Positions 25,436-34,602 of a DNA stretch of 64,000 nucleotides are shown here, in pieces. The position numbers were made by a program, and so were the translations under genes. This DNA is from Nitrospiria bacterium (lineage in GTDB: Bacteria > Nitrospirota > Nitrospiria > DASWJH01). Within the stretch, counting starts at the first letter, position 1, and every line of letters starts with the position of its first letter. The notes under the pieces were generated by a model, which was not told the origin of the DNA, did not search any database, and saw only the letters and a program-made list of their open reading frames with translations. The DNA lies in assembly GCA_036397255.1 (NCBI GenBank), contig DASWJH010000097.1:1-64000 (forward strand), in the 5' to 3' direction.

Positions 25436-26230
25436 TTGGAAAAGGAGCGTCTGTTTTCTGTAATCACGGTTTGTAAAGATGATTTAAAGAATCTAAAACG
25501 TACCTATCATGATCTCCAGGCCCAAACTTTTCCTGATCTTGAATGGATTGTGATTGATGGGGAGTCAAAAGACGGTACTGTTGCCTTTTTGGAGGATTTA
25601 AACCTATCAAATGCTATTTGGGAAAGTTCTCCCGATCTGGGCTTGTATGATGCAATGAACAAAGGGATCTCTAAAGCCCAGGGAGAATTTTTAATTTTTT
25701 TAAATGCGGGGGATTGTTTTGCCTCGGAGGAGACGCTTATAAGATTAAAAGAAAGGGTAAGAAACGCTTCCGATTTTGATTTAATTTATGGAGATGCAAT
25801 TATTGTTTTTGAGAATGGGGAGGAACTTTTTGAAAAGGCGCGGGGTCCATCCTACTTCAGGTATGGGCAGCCTATCTACCATCAGGCGATTTTATACCGG
25901 CGGGAATCCATAGGGTCGATCCGTTTTCAATTCGAAAAGTTTAAAATAGCAGCTGATTATGCTTTTGCTTTAGAACTGATTGCTCAGGGAAGAGAGGCCC
26001 TCCACATTCCGGTTCCAGTTTGCAGGTTTTTTTTAGGGGGAATTTCATCCAAAAATACGTTTCAGATATTAAAAGAAGTTTGGATCGCTCAGAGGGATAT
26101 ATTGCATGTTTCTTTGGGAACCCGTTTGATGAGTTATATGATTCATCTAGGTTCCATGATCAGCAAAGAGCGAGTTCCATGGTTATTTCGCGGCCTTCAT
26201 CGCTTATACCAGAAATGTAACCCCGTTTAA
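25436..26230 (+). CDS. Family 2 glycosyltransferase (WcaA-like)
   Basis: This 264-residue protein opens with FSVITVCKDDLKNLKRTY, followed by WIVIDGESKDGT, DLGLYDAMNKGISKAQGEFLIFLNAGD and IYGDAI, a pattern of soluble GT2 enzymes adding sugars in exopolysaccharide assembly. The start is TTG, with GAGGGG about 13 bases upstream, which is loosely spaced. The gene is close behind the sulfotransferase gene on the same strand. Confidence 0.87.
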   Translation: MEKERLFSVITVCKDDLKNLKRTYHDLQAQTFPDLEWIVIDGESKDGTVAFLEDLNLSNAIWESSPDLGLYDAMNKGISKAQGEFLIFLNAGDCFASEETLIRLKERVRNASDFDLIYGDAIIVFENGEELFEKARGPSYFRYGQPIYHQAILYRRESIGSIRFQFEKFKIAADYAFALELIAQGREALHIPVPVCRFFLGGISSKNTFQILKEVWIAQRDILHVSLGTRLMSYMIHLGSMISKERVPWLFRGLHRLYQKCNPV

Positions 26231-26282
26231 ATCAGCCCTGATATGGAAAAAAACGGCTGTTCTTTATAGGCTCCTTAAACCA

Positions 26283-27491
26283 ATGGATTCCCACGAACCC
26301 CAAAAAATGTCATTAAAAATTGCTATGGTGGTGGCCTGCCCTTTTCCGGCCAATCACGGGACTCCGGGAGGAATTCGGGAGTTGGCTCAGGCGGTTTCCG
26401 ATAAGGGTCATAAGGTTCATATTGTTACCTACCATTATGGGGAGGGATTAAATCCGCGTGGTGTTAAGTTGCACCGAATTTGGGACTGGGGGTTTAAAAA
26501 GAAAATGGTGGTGGGGCCCACAAAAGAAAAACCGGTATTGGATTTACTCATGGTGGTTAAACTGTGTGGCGTGATTTTCCGTGAAAAGATTGACCTGATT
26601 CATGGGCATAACTATGAAGGTGCTCTGATCGGTTTTTTTGCAAGCGTTTTAACCCGAAGACCCTTGGTATACCATGCCATCAATACCATGATTGATGAGT
26701 TACCCTCTTATAACTTCTTTAAACCCAAAATTCTTGCGGTCTGGATTGCCCGCTTTTTAGATTTTGTGGTCCCCCGATTGGGAGATGAAATCATTGCCAT
26801 ATCGGAGGATTTGGTCCGGTTTTTAAAAAGCCGGAATATAAGCCAGGGAAGGGTTCACTTAATTCCCCTTGGGGTAGACACCCAACGGTTTGAGGGTTTA
26901 GACCCATTGGCCATGAGGAAAAAATATGGGTGGGGGGATCGTCTTTTGGTTGTTTATACGGGAACGGTGGATCGGTTTCAAAGGATTGATTACCTATTAA
27001 ATGCCATGCAGATCGTTTGTCAAAATATACCCAAGGCAACGCTTTTTTTGGTTTGTAATGTTCCATCCGAAAAAGACCTAAAAGAATGTCACCGTATGGT
27101 GGAAGCGTGCAACCTCACGGACCATGTAGAAATTAATCATAAAGCCTCTATGGAGGAGGTTCCTTTTTTTCTTTCGGGGGCCGATGTTGCGGTGGTGAGT
27201 CGCCCGGATTGTCCGGGGTTTCCCATTAAACTTTTAAATTATATGGCTGCGGCCAAGGCGATTGTTCTCTTTGAGGGAACCTCCAAGGGCCTTGAGCACC
27301 TAAAGAATGCTTTTATTGTGAAGGACCATGATTATCAAGCTATGGCTCAGGGAATTATTACCATTCTCTCGGATTTTCAATTGCGGGAAAAACTGGGAAG
27401 GAATGCTAAAGAGTGGGTGGATGAGAAATTTGCATGGCCTACACTGGTTCAACAGATTGAACAGGTTTATTTTAAATTAGTTAATAAATAG
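26283..27491 (+). CDS. Family 4 glycosyltransferase
   Basis: The 402 residues contain MVVACPFPANHGTPGGIRELAQ at the N-terminus, LIHGHNYEGALIG in the acceptor domain and IPLGVDTQRFEGL, VVYTGTVDRFQRIDYLL and PGFPIKLLNYMAAAKAIVLFEG in the donor domain, typical GT-B/GT4 features. The donor-site ExxxxxxxE is altered (GFPIKLLNYMAAAK), which occurs in several subgroups. It is the last plus-strand gene before the convergent APS kinase gene. Confidence 0.87.
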   Translation: MDSHEPQKMSLKIAMVVACPFPANHGTPGGIRELAQAVSDKGHKVHIVTYHYGEGLNPRGVKLHRIWDWGFKKKMVVGPTKEKPVLDLLMVVKLCGVIFREKIDLIHGHNYEGALIGFFASVLTRRPLVYHAINTMIDELPSYNFFKPKILAVWIARFLDFVVPRLGDEIIAISEDLVRFLKSRNISQGRVHLIPLGVDTQRFEGLDPLAMRKKYGWGDRLLVVYTGTVDRFQRIDYLLNAMQIVCQNIPKATLFLVCNVPSEKDLKECHRMVEACNLTDHVEINHKASMEEVPFFLSGADVAVVSRPDCPGFPIKLLNYMAAAKAIVLFEGTSKGLEHLKNAFIVKDHDYQAMAQGIITILSDFQLREKLGRNAKEWVDEKFAWPTLVQQIEQVYFKLVNK

Positions 27492-27521
27492 AAAGGTGAA
27501 GGGCTCCTTAATCAAAGTTTT

Positions 27522-28139
27522 CTATAGTCCCAGAGAATACAGATAGTTGAGGATTTGTCTGGCGCTTTCTTCGGGAGTTTCCTTGTTGGAATGGATAATG
27601 ATTTCGGGAGTGGTGGGTTCCTCATACGGATCTGAGATCCCGGTAAAACCTGTTAATTTGCCCGACCGGGCTTTTTTGTATAACCCCTTTGGGTCTCTTT
27701 CTTCCAATACATCTAAGGGACAAGTGATAAAGACCTCGACAAATTTGGCCCCATCCCTCACCACATTCTCACGAACATCCTGCCGAATGGCCCGATAGGG
27801 GGAGATGGCAGCTACTAAAACCCAAACGCCATTTCGCGCCAGAAGGTTGGAAACAAAACCAATTCTTCGAATATTGGTATTTCGATCGTCTCTGGAAAAA
27901 CCGAGCCCCTTGCTTAAATTGGTTCGTATCACATCCCCATCCAAAACCTCAATCTTACATCCCCTTTCTCTAAGAGCGGGACCGACCATTTGGCTTAAGG
28001 TGCTTTTCCCTGCCCCGGAAAGGCCTGTCAACCAGATGACACCTCCTTGAATGGGTATTTTCTTGGGTTTGCTGGTTCGGGTCCGCGTTCTCTTTGTTGG
28101 GTTAGTTTTCTTTCCTTTTGTGTTGGTGGTTTTTTTCAA
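27522..28139 (-). CDS. cysC: Adenylyl-sulfate (APS) kinase
   Basis: This 205-residue protein makes PAPS from APS and ATP. It has the P-loop GLSGAGKSTLS (about 38-48), LDGDVIRTNLSKGLGFSRDDRNTNIRRIG and FVEVFITCPLDVLEERDPKGLY, all classical CysC features. It carries an unusual 27-residue Lys/Thr/Arg-rich N-terminal extension. The gene faces the glycosyltransferase genes and is 2 kb from a sulfotransferase, so its PAPS is probably used for sulfation and not only for assimilation. Confidence 0.92.
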   Translation of the reverse strand: MKKTTNTKGKKTNPTKRTRTRTSKPKKIPIQGGVIWLTGLSGAGKSTLSQMVGPALRERGCKIEVLDGDVIRTNLSKGLGFSRDDRNTNIRRIGFVSNLLARNGVWVLVAAISPYRAIRQDVRENVVRDGAKFVEVFITCPLDVLEERDPKGLYKKARSGKLTGFTGISDPYEEPTTPEIIIHSNKETPEESARQILNYLYSLGL

Positions 28140-28441
28140 AGGATCCGTTTATCCTAAAAAATGATTTTTGATTCATAAAAGCAAAAGCCCTATATACAAA
28201 AATAACGTTCTTTTCTTTCCCTGTCAATAGGAGGGCCTTTAAAAGAAGGGGTAAAAGGGTTTGGTTCAGGTGGGGTTTTCCAAAAATGGCAAGGAACCCA
28301 TTGGTTTTTTTTCAAAGGATGACTTTTCCCTGTTTCTTTGACGGTATTTTTTAAAATGATTATTGTTAATTGAAATAATCAATTGTTTTTTTAATAAATT
28401 CCGGGTGAAACAGTTTATTTGAATAACCAAGGAAAAAATTG
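28140..28441. other. Divergent intergenic region
   Basis: About 300 bases separate cysC from the large membrane protein gene. AAGGA before 28442 supports the chosen ATG. I find no clear promoter box pair and no gene. Confidence 0.4.
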
Positions 28442-30703
28442 ATGATAGAGGTATTTGGTTTTTTCTTTATTAATTTTTTTATTTTTTCTTCGTGGATTCT
28501 TTTTTTATGGGCATTCCAAAAAACTTCTTTCCGGGATTCATTGGTTTATGGGGGGATGATTGGAATGATCCAAATTGCCTTTGTCCCTTTATTGTACGGA
28601 ATACTCAACCGGCTTACTTTTTCTTGGGTTGTAGGGTCCCATTTAACCCTATCCTTAATCCTGGTGGGTTGGGTCATGGTGGGCCGTAGGGCCCGGTTGG
28701 GTCCTGGCCTTAGAGATTTTTTTTCTACTCTTAAAATTTGGCTAAGGAAGGTGTTTGGATGGGAAAACTATCTTCTCCTTATTCTAGGGTTTTTTGTTTG
28801 GGTGTGGGTTTTAATCGCGGCAATTTTTTTACCCCCCAGGGGCATTGATGATCTGGTTTACCACCTTCCCTCTCTATATCATTTCGTTCAAAACCAGGGA
28901 ATTGAACTCCTTCCCTTAGATCTTCGGCGTGGGTTTGCCATGCCTTTGAATGGAGATCTGCTTTTTTTGTGGCCTTTACTTTTTTTCGGAAATGATTATT
29001 TGATCGATATGGTGGTTTTTTGGGTCGTGCTGTACGGTGTAGGGGTCCTGTATTCCCTTGGGCGACAACTGGATATTGCTCCCAGGCATTCTTTTTTCGT
29101 GGCCCAATTATTTATTTTTTTACCCGTCGTTTTAGGGCAAATCGGAAGTAATTATAATGATGTGATCACGGCGGTTTGTTTCCTTTCTCTGCTGAATGCG
29201 GTTTTCAATTTTTACCGTACGGGAGAAAAACACCATTTAATAATCGCCGGAATTATTACCGGGTACGGTTTAGGGGTGAAATATAGCATGTTTATTTTCT
29301 CGTTGGCGGTTCAACCGATTTTATGGTTGAGATTTTGGGAAGAAAAAAGTTTTAAGAGAGCGCTGGTGCGATACAGTACTTATATCCTCCTGACCATTCC
29401 CATTAGTCTTTATTGGTATGTGAGAAATTATCTGGAAACAGGGCATCCCTTTTATCCTCGGATTTTTGGCGGGGGTGATCAAACGGGGATGGTTAGCGGA
29501 ATGGTACAAGGGGTTGCCCCAAAATTAAAGACAGATTTCGCCTTGGGTGCATTTTTAGAAGATCCCATCAACTTTCTGATGTATCCATTTTTTGATTTGG
29601 GTTTGGGAAGTCTACACGGAGGGTTTGGGGTAATATTTTGGGGTCTAGGATTTCCATGCGTAGCCTATTTTCTTTTTCAAGGCGTTAGGAAGGCTTTTAG
29701 AAAAGATTGCTTCCCCTTGTTTTTTTGGGGACAAATCCTGGTAGGGTTTTACAGTGTTTTCTTAACCATCAACAAAGATTTTGAGTTTAATCAACGATAC
29801 GTTTTATTTGTGGTTGGGTTTGGGTTGCTGGCTGTTGGAAATTTGTTTCAAAACCTTAGGGGAAATCTTCCTTTTACCGTTCCGATCCTTAAATTATTTT
29901 GTGTGGGGTCCTCTTTTTTGGCGGTCATGCATCTTGCAAGTTATGGCTGGCCCTCGTACCAGATTAAACCGGCGGTGGAGGATTGGTTGGCTAACCAGCA
30001 GACCTCTGAATATAAATATTATCGCCAGTCTCCCTGGGACCTTCCCAGTTTGAGTATGGCCTGGGAACCCCTGGATTATTTAACCCGGGAGGGGGATGGA
30101 TGGAATGTCTACATGGCTGCCACCCATGGGGTTTTCTGGGTGACGCCCACTTACGGAAGTCACCTTCAAAATAAAATTTGGAACTTTGAGGAAAATCCCC
30201 AACAGGACCCGGATGCCTATATTTTTCATTATGACTCTCGATCTATGGAGCTGTTTTACCTTGGAAAAAAAATTACACCCGCTGAGGTTCTAAATGATAA
30301 ACGTTATGAATTAGTGACACAAACCCCCTTCACCACATTTTGGGTAAAACGACAACTATTAGATCACCCGTCCATGGCCGCCCGGTTAGCCGACTATTAT
30401 GAAAAAACATTTCCTCCCGCCATTCAAACGGCAACTGCCCTGAAACACCTGGTAATGGACGATGGGGTAATCGTGACTTCTTCCCCACTGGGCTATGGGT
30501 TCAAATATCTGTTTCTGACCGGAAAAATTAGGTCCCCTGTTTATTTGGTTCCCAGAAATCAGGAAGAGGAATTTGTGAAAAGAGCCGACTTTCAAACCGT
30601 TTATACTGTTGGAAACCCTTTAGGGGGATTTCATCCTCGAGATATTGCAGAATTAATGGGTCCTCAAGGCCGGATTTATTTTTACGAAAATATAAAAAAA
30701 TAG
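28442..30703 (+). CDS. Large multi-pass membrane protein, GT39/GT-C-like
   Basis: The 753-residue protein has about twelve to fourteen hydrophobic segments over residues 1-510 and a soluble C-terminal domain of about 230 residues. GIDDLVYHLPSLYHF in the first large loop carries the acidic pair of GT-C sugar transferases. The internal VRNYLETGHPFYPRIFG also resembles uncharacterised GT39-like proteins. The role, probably late glycan transfer or polymerisation in this cluster, is inferred. ATG 28442 follows an AAGGA site and is preferred to the TTG just before it. Confidence 0.65.
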   Translation: MIEVFGFFFINFFIFSSWILFLWAFQKTSFRDSLVYGGMIGMIQIAFVPLLYGILNRLTFSWVVGSHLTLSLILVGWVMVGRRARLGPGLRDFFSTLKIWLRKVFGWENYLLLILGFFVWVWVLIAAIFLPPRGIDDLVYHLPSLYHFVQNQGIELLPLDLRRGFAMPLNGDLLFLWPLLFFGNDYLIDMVVFWVVLYGVGVLYSLGRQLDIAPRHSFFVAQLFIFLPVVLGQIGSNYNDVITAVCFLSLLNAVFNFYRTGEKHHLIIAGIITGYGLGVKYSMFIFSLAVQPILWLRFWEEKSFKRALVRYSTYILLTIPISLYWYVRNYLETGHPFYPRIFGGGDQTGMVSGMVQGVAPKLKTDFALGAFLEDPINFLMYPFFDLGLGSLHGGFGVIFWGLGFPCVAYFLFQGVRKAFRKDCFPLFFWGQILVGFYSVFLTINKDFEFNQRYVLFVVGFGLLAVGNLFQNLRGNLPFTVPILKLFCVGSSFLAVMHLASYGWPSYQIKPAVEDWLANQQTSEYKYYRQSPWDLPSLSMAWEPLDYLTREGDGWNVYMAATHGVFWVTPTYGSHLQNKIWNFEENPQQDPDAYIFHYDSRSMELFYLGKKITPAEVLNDKRYELVTQTPFTTFWVKRQLLDHPSMAARLADYYEKTFPPAIQTATALKHLVMDDGVIVTSSPLGYGFKYLFLTGKIRSPVYLVPRNQEEEFVKRADFQTVYTVGNPLGGFHPRDIAELMGPQGRIYFYENIKK

Positions 30704-30721
30704 AAAGTGAATAAGGTTGTG

Positions 30722-31234
30722 ATGGATTCCAATGTTTTAAAAAAGGGTTTAATCGCATGGGTCACTTTGGGGTTATCTTTAACCTATTTTGTTTGGGTTG
30801 AACGATTCGATTCCCAAACTTTTCAAACCGTCGAGACCGGAGTAAGGATTTATGGAGACACCCTCTTTCCCTGTTTTGTAGGGGCTGCAGTTATTTTGGG
30901 AATTCTGTTGATTTTAAAAATGAAGTGGGCGTCCATCGGTTGGATCTGCTATATATCTCTTCTGTTTTATTTTGGTTTTTTAAAATCTTTAAACGGGGGT
31001 TGGGTGTCTTTCATTTTAGTGGTGGGATTTGCGGGTTTAATTTATGTGGTATTAAGAAAAAAAAACCATTTTGAGGTTCACTCCTCTTTGGTTCTGATCC
31101 ATGTCATGGGAACCATGAGCGGGCTTTATATGTCTTTTCATATAAAGGATTTCTTAAATGGATGGATTCCTTTTCAGGAGGTGATTCAAGGCCTATGGCT
31201 GTTGGTGACACAGGGAGTGTTTAAGATGTGGTGA
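30722..31234 (+). CDS. Hypothetical membrane protein, about five TM segments
   Basis: This 170-residue protein (ATG 30722 with AAGG five bases before the spacer; GTG 30707 is an alternative start) is made almost entirely of five hydrophobic segments joined by short loops. I do not recognise a family. It begins 18 bp after the GT-C-like gene and is probably co-transcribed. Its end overlaps the convergent decarboxylase gene by 14 bp. Confidence 0.6.
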   Translation: MDSNVLKKGLIAWVTLGLSLTYFVWVERFDSQTFQTVETGVRIYGDTLFPCFVGAAVILGILLILKMKWASIGWICYISLLFYFGFLKSLNGGWVSFILVVGFAGLIYVVLRKKNHFEVHSSLVLIHVMGTMSGLYMSFHIKDFLNGWIPFQEVIQGLWLLVTQGVFKMW

Positions 31235-32699
31235 CCACACCCACCAGGGTATTGCTTTCATTCAACCCATCGATGGTTGCCCCGAGATCAGCCATGATTT
31301 TGATATAGTCAATGACTTCTTGGGTGATCACCTCTCCTGGAATTAAAACAGGAATACCCGGTGGGTAAACCGTGACAATTTCCGAGCTGACTCTTCCTAT
31401 GGATTCAGGGAGGTTTAAATATTCATGTTTTGAAAAAAAAGCTTTGTGAGATGAGGTCTGCACCTTATTCTGAAAAAGTGGAAGATCGACTTTTTCTAAT
31501 GGCGAGCGTTCCGCTTTAGGGGGGTTGTTTTTGGAAATCTCTTTGAGGGCGTCGACCAACCGGTTCAGGTCATCCCTTCGGTCCCCAATCGACACAATGA
31601 CCAGGATGTGAAAAGGGTCTGCCATTTCAACCTGGATGTTATAGGTGGAATTTAAAATCTGTGAAACCCGATACCCGGAGAGGCCCAGCTCTTTAACGGT
31701 AACAGTCAGCTTGGTCACATCTAAATCACCCATCTTTGAGAAAATCGTCCCCGTTACATTGGTTTTGCCGAAACAACTTACCCCCGGAATTCGGTTAATT
31801 CTCAACCGGGCTTCTTCGGCCAGTTTAATGGTTTTTTCCAAAAGCTTGGCCCCTTCGGTGGCCATTTGCATTCTGGCAAGGTCCAGAGAGGCCATCAAAA
31901 TATAAGAAGGGCTGGTGGTTTGAACCACTTTTAGTGCATTGGTGAGCGCTCTAAAATTAATTTGATTCCCTTGGGCGTGAAGCATAGAAGCCTGAGTCAT
32001 TCCCCCGATGATTTTATGGGTGCTCTGCACAGCAATGTCTGCCCCCGCTTCTAAGGCAGATATGGGAAGGGAAGGGTGAAATCTAAGATGGGGACCATGG
32101 GCTTCGTCTACCAACACAATGATTCCCCGCTCATGGGCATAGGGAATGATCCGTTCAATATCTGCGGTAATCCCGTAATAGTTAGGCGTGGTCAAAAAGA
32201 GGGCTTTTGCTTCCGGGTTCTGATCAATGGCGTTTTTGGTTTCTTCAAAGGTGACATTCATTAACACATTTAAATCTGTGTCATAGGCAGGAGAAAAGAA
32301 AATAGGGTTTGCGCCACAGAGAATGATTCCCGCCAAGACTGATTTGTGTGCGTTTCGGGCAACCAAAATTTTATCCCCTGGTTTACAGGTGGATAAAACC
32401 ATGGCATGATTTCCCCCAGTGGTCCCATTGACAAGGAAAAAAGAACGTTCCGCGCCGTAGGCCCGGGAGGCGAGTTCCTGGGCTTCTTTGATGACTCCCC
32501 GAGGTTTTTGAAGTGAGTCCACCTCGTCCAGAGTGGTGAGGTCGATGGAGAAAATTTTAGGGCCCACAAATTTACGAAAACGTGTTGAGATTCCCTTTCC
32601 GCTTTTGTGACCAGGGGTATGGAAGGAGACCTTCCGACTCTCCGCCAAATTCACCATTGCGTCAAACAGGGGGGTTCGTAACTGTTCTTCATTTTCCAT
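31221..32699 (-). CDS. speA: Orn/Lys/Arg decarboxylase, probable arginine decarboxylase
   Basis: This 492-residue PLP enzyme has FHTPGHKSGKGI, FFLVNGTTGGNHAMV, VLVDEAHGPHLRF and STHKIIGGMTQASMLH, where the Lys of STHK binds PLP. The short form of about 490 residues, without the N-terminal wing domain, matches Gram-positive and cyanobacterial arginine decarboxylases. It follows speE and speD on the same strand (46-bp gap), so it likely makes agmatine for polyamine synthesis. Lysine or ornithine specificity cannot be excluded by eye. Confidence 0.85.
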   Translation of the reverse strand: MENEEQLRTPLFDAMVNLAESRKVSFHTPGHKSGKGISTRFRKFVGPKIFSIDLTTLDEVDSLQKPRGVIKEAQELASRAYGAERSFFLVNGTTGGNHAMVLSTCKPGDKILVARNAHKSVLAGIILCGANPIFFSPAYDTDLNVLMNVTFEETKNAIDQNPEAKALFLTTPNYYGITADIERIIPYAHERGIIVLVDEAHGPHLRFHPSLPISALEAGADIAVQSTHKIIGGMTQASMLHAQGNQINFRALTNALKVVQTTSPSYILMASLDLARMQMATEGAKLLEKTIKLAEEARLRINRIPGVSCFGKTNVTGTIFSKMGDLDVTKLTVTVKELGLSGYRVSQILNSTYNIQVEMADPFHILVIVSIGDRRDDLNRLVDALKEISKNNPPKAERSPLEKVDLPLFQNKVQTSSHKAFFSKHEYLNLPESIGRVSSEIVTVYPPGIPVLIPGEVITQEVIDYIKIMADLGATIDGLNESNTLVGVVTTS

Positions 32700-32745
32700 T
32701 GTATGTTTACTAGGCGGTGTGGGGTTCCGGGGCCCACGCGGAAGG

Positions 32746-33666
32746 TTAACTATAAATAAAGAGGGGTTGATTGTCTTCTATTAAGCGTTCTTCTTTTTCA
32801 ATGGCTCGGCGAACGTGTTTGGGTAAGAGAAACTGACCTTGGTGGACAGCCGAATCGTAATAACGAAGTTCGCCAGTAACTCGATCCTTAATTCTTCGGT
32901 CAACTTCTTCAGGAGAAAGGTCCTGAGGACGAAGTTTCTTGGAAGCCAGTTCGAATCCCCACGGCAGACCAAACGAGGGGATCCACGCCTCATAGGGGGA
33001 CACCACTGGGAAGACAGATTTCAGGGTTTGATAAACTGCGCTAAAATTTAATAAAGAAGTCAATGCCGTGGTCCCGGCTTGTAGTGAAATGATTCCTTCT
33101 TTGGTTAAGCGCTTCATTAGGATGTTATAGAACTCCCGTGTGTATAGAAGATAGGCCGGTCCTTCCTCGACAGGCTCGGATATATCAATAATAATGATAT
33201 CGTATACTTCTTGGGTCTCTTCCAGATATTTCCGGGCATCTAAAAATTGAAGCTCTACTCTGGGATCATCAAATGCACCCTGGTGCCATTCGGGAAGAAA
33301 TTTTTTGGCGCTTTCCACGACTTCCTGGTCGATATCCACCATCAACACATGTTCAACGCTTTTATGTCGGAGAATTTCCCGGAGGGTGGCTCCTTCGCCT
33401 CCCCCTACGACAAAGACCCGTTTGGGGGAAGGGTGGGTGAGCAAGGCGGGATGCACCAAGGCTTCATGATAAATAAACTCATCACGTTCGCTGGATTGCA
33501 TTTTCCCATCTAGAATCAGGCAACGACCATAATTGGAAATTTCCATAATTTCCATTTGCTGGAATTTGGTCTGCTTGGTGTGAAGAATGGTTTTCACCCC
33601 TAGCATATGACCTTCATCCGGACTTAGGAAATCAAGGAACCATTTGTAGTTCTTTGATTCGGTCAT
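32746..33666 (-). CDS. speE: Polyamine aminopropyltransferase (spermidine synthase family)
   Basis: The 306 residues contain FQQMEIMEISNYGRCLILDGKMQSS (substrate strand), HPALLTHPSPKRVFVVGGGEGATLRE (decarboxylated-SAM binding), VDIDQEVV and IIIDISEPVEEG (catalytic Asp). GGGEGATLRE is the variant seen in broad-specificity enzymes of thermophiles and in thermospermine-type synthases. With an arginine decarboxylase beside it, agmatine could be an acceptor as well as putrescine. The ATG lies 35 bp inside the end of speD, with GGGAGAGG upstream. Confidence 0.9.
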   Translation of the reverse strand: MTESKNYKWFLDFLSPDEGHMLGVKTILHTKQTKFQQMEIMEISNYGRCLILDGKMQSSERDEFIYHEALVHPALLTHPSPKRVFVVGGGEGATLREILRHKSVEHVLMVDIDQEVVESAKKFLPEWHQGAFDDPRVELQFLDARKYLEETQEVYDIIIIDISEPVEEGPAYLLYTREFYNILMKRLTKEGIISLQAGTTALTSLLNFSAVYQTLKSVFPVVSPYEAWIPSFGLPWGFELASKKLRPQDLSPEEVDRRIKDRVTGELRYYDSAVHQGQFLLPKHVRRAIEKEERLIEDNQPLFIYS

Positions 33667-34066
33667 TTTCGGTTGCCTCTCCCTTACCGACTTTATGGGG
33701 AAGTTTTACGTCTCCCTTGGAAAGAAGGCCCCTTTTTATCTCGACCATGGAGGGGTTTTTGCTTTGAAATTTTTCAATGAGATAAGATGCGGCGACTTCG
33801 GGCTTCAAAAGGTCCCCGCATGTAAAAATGTCCACAGCGGCAAAACCATATTCGGGCCAGGTATGAATCGTAAGGTGAGATTCTGCTATCACAACAACCC
33901 CGCTGATACCAAAGGGACTGAATTTGTGAAACGAGATCTCAACAATCGTGGCTTTTGCCTGACGAGCTGCCGAGATCAGGATCTCCTGAACTTTTTTAAT
34001 ATCGTTCAGGATTTTGGAGTTGCTATCTTTCAACTCCACCAGCAAATGCGTCCCCAAAGCGTGCAA
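33632..34066 (-). CDS. speD: S-adenosylmethionine decarboxylase proenzyme
   Basis: This 144-residue protein belongs to the bacterial SpeD type that cleaves itself to form a pyruvoyl group. AESHLTIHTWPEYG contains the cleavage site (Glu62-Ser63) and FAAVDIFTCGD the conserved active-site Cys. It provides decarboxylated SAM for the following SpeE. The start is TTG at 34066, with AGGGGG nine bases upstream. The 3' end overlaps speE by 35 bp. Confidence 0.92.
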   Translation of the reverse strand: MHALGTHLLVELKDSNSKILNDIKKVQEILISAARQAKATIVEISFHKFSPFGISGVVVIAESHLTIHTWPEYGFAAVDIFTCGDLLKPEVAASYLIEKFQSKNPSMVEIKRGLLSKGDVKLPHKVGKGEATENDRIKELQMVP

Positions 34067-34067
34067 T

Positions 34068-34147
34068 CTAATTTCCCCCTTTCATCTGATGGGTCAATTT
34101 TTTATTTGGGTTAGGCTAACACCTCCTTCAGATCATGAGATTCTGAA
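34068..34147 (-). promoter_or_regulatory. speD leader with hairpin and mini-ORF
   Basis: Just after the predicted transcription start, TTCAG...CTGAA (34147-34127) forms a small hairpin that runs into a strong AAGGAGGT (34128-34121). A nine-codon frame (TTG 34097 to TAG 34068, with an internal ATG at 34085) ends one base before the speD start codon. Regulation of speD by upstream translation is possible but speculative. Confidence 0.3.
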
Positions 34148-34160
34148 ATCATTCGGTGTA

Positions 34161-34188
34161 ACTATAACGAAAAATACGTTTTTGTCAA
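34161..34188 (-). promoter_or_regulatory. Sigma-70-type promoter for speD-speE-speA
   Basis: On the minus strand TTGACA (34188-34183), 16 bases, TATAGT (34166-34161). Transcription would start near 34154, leaving a leader of about 87 bases before the speD TTG. Confidence 0.65.
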
Positions 34189-34526
34189 GGAAATTCGACG
34201 GGTTGTATCGGTTTAATTTTTCCTTATTTTCTCAACAACCCTTACCGATAAAATGTTTTTTCCGTTTGGGGTCCCATCACACCCGATCACAGGCCTTCCA
34301 CGAATAGTAGGGCACGAAAAAACATTTTGCGGTTGATGCACTATACACATTTTAGAGAAGATTGCAAGAAGAAAATGACTAAAAAGGGATTTTTAAAACA
34401 GGTAAACCAAACTCATTGATGGGGTCAGAAAGATAAAACTTATTTTAAAAATTGTTACACAGGTCATCAAAGTAAAAAATTCGATTTAATTGTGACGGGA
34501 TTTGGGCGATAAGGGGTTGTATTTTT

Positions 34527-34538
34527 GGAGAAATCTCC
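34527..34538. promoter_or_regulatory. Palindromic operator candidate touching the -35 box
   Basis: GGAGAAATCTCC is an inverted repeat (GGAGA-AA-TCTCC) that ends on the base before TTGACA of the thiS-cysK promoter. A protein bound here could either block or contact RNA polymerase. No regulator gene is adjacent. Confidence 0.45.
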
Positions 34539-34567
34539 TTGACAACAGATTGAAATTCTGATACTTT
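34539..34567 (+). promoter_or_regulatory. Sigma-70-type promoter for the sulfur-carrier locus
   Basis: TTGACA (34539-34544), 17 bases, TACTTT (34562-34567). The start of transcription near 34574 supports translation from ATG 34603 and excludes the earlier in-frame start at 34567. Confidence 0.7.
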
Positions 34568-34602
34568 TGGGACATTGTGGTTTTTTTTATTGCGGAGCTA
34601 GA

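Larger units (their letters stand above)
34148..34602. other. Divergent intergenic region (speD / thiS-cysK)
   Basis: This region holds back-to-back promoters: the spe promoter at its left end and the thiS-cysK promoter with an adjacent palindrome at its right end. The roughly 330 bases between them contain no gene I can support. Confidence 0.5.

Noticed and set aside
34567-34602. Earlier start for the ThiS-CysK fusion
   Set aside because: It overlaps the -10 box of the promoter, and ThiS proteins normally begin at the MRIKING-like strand.
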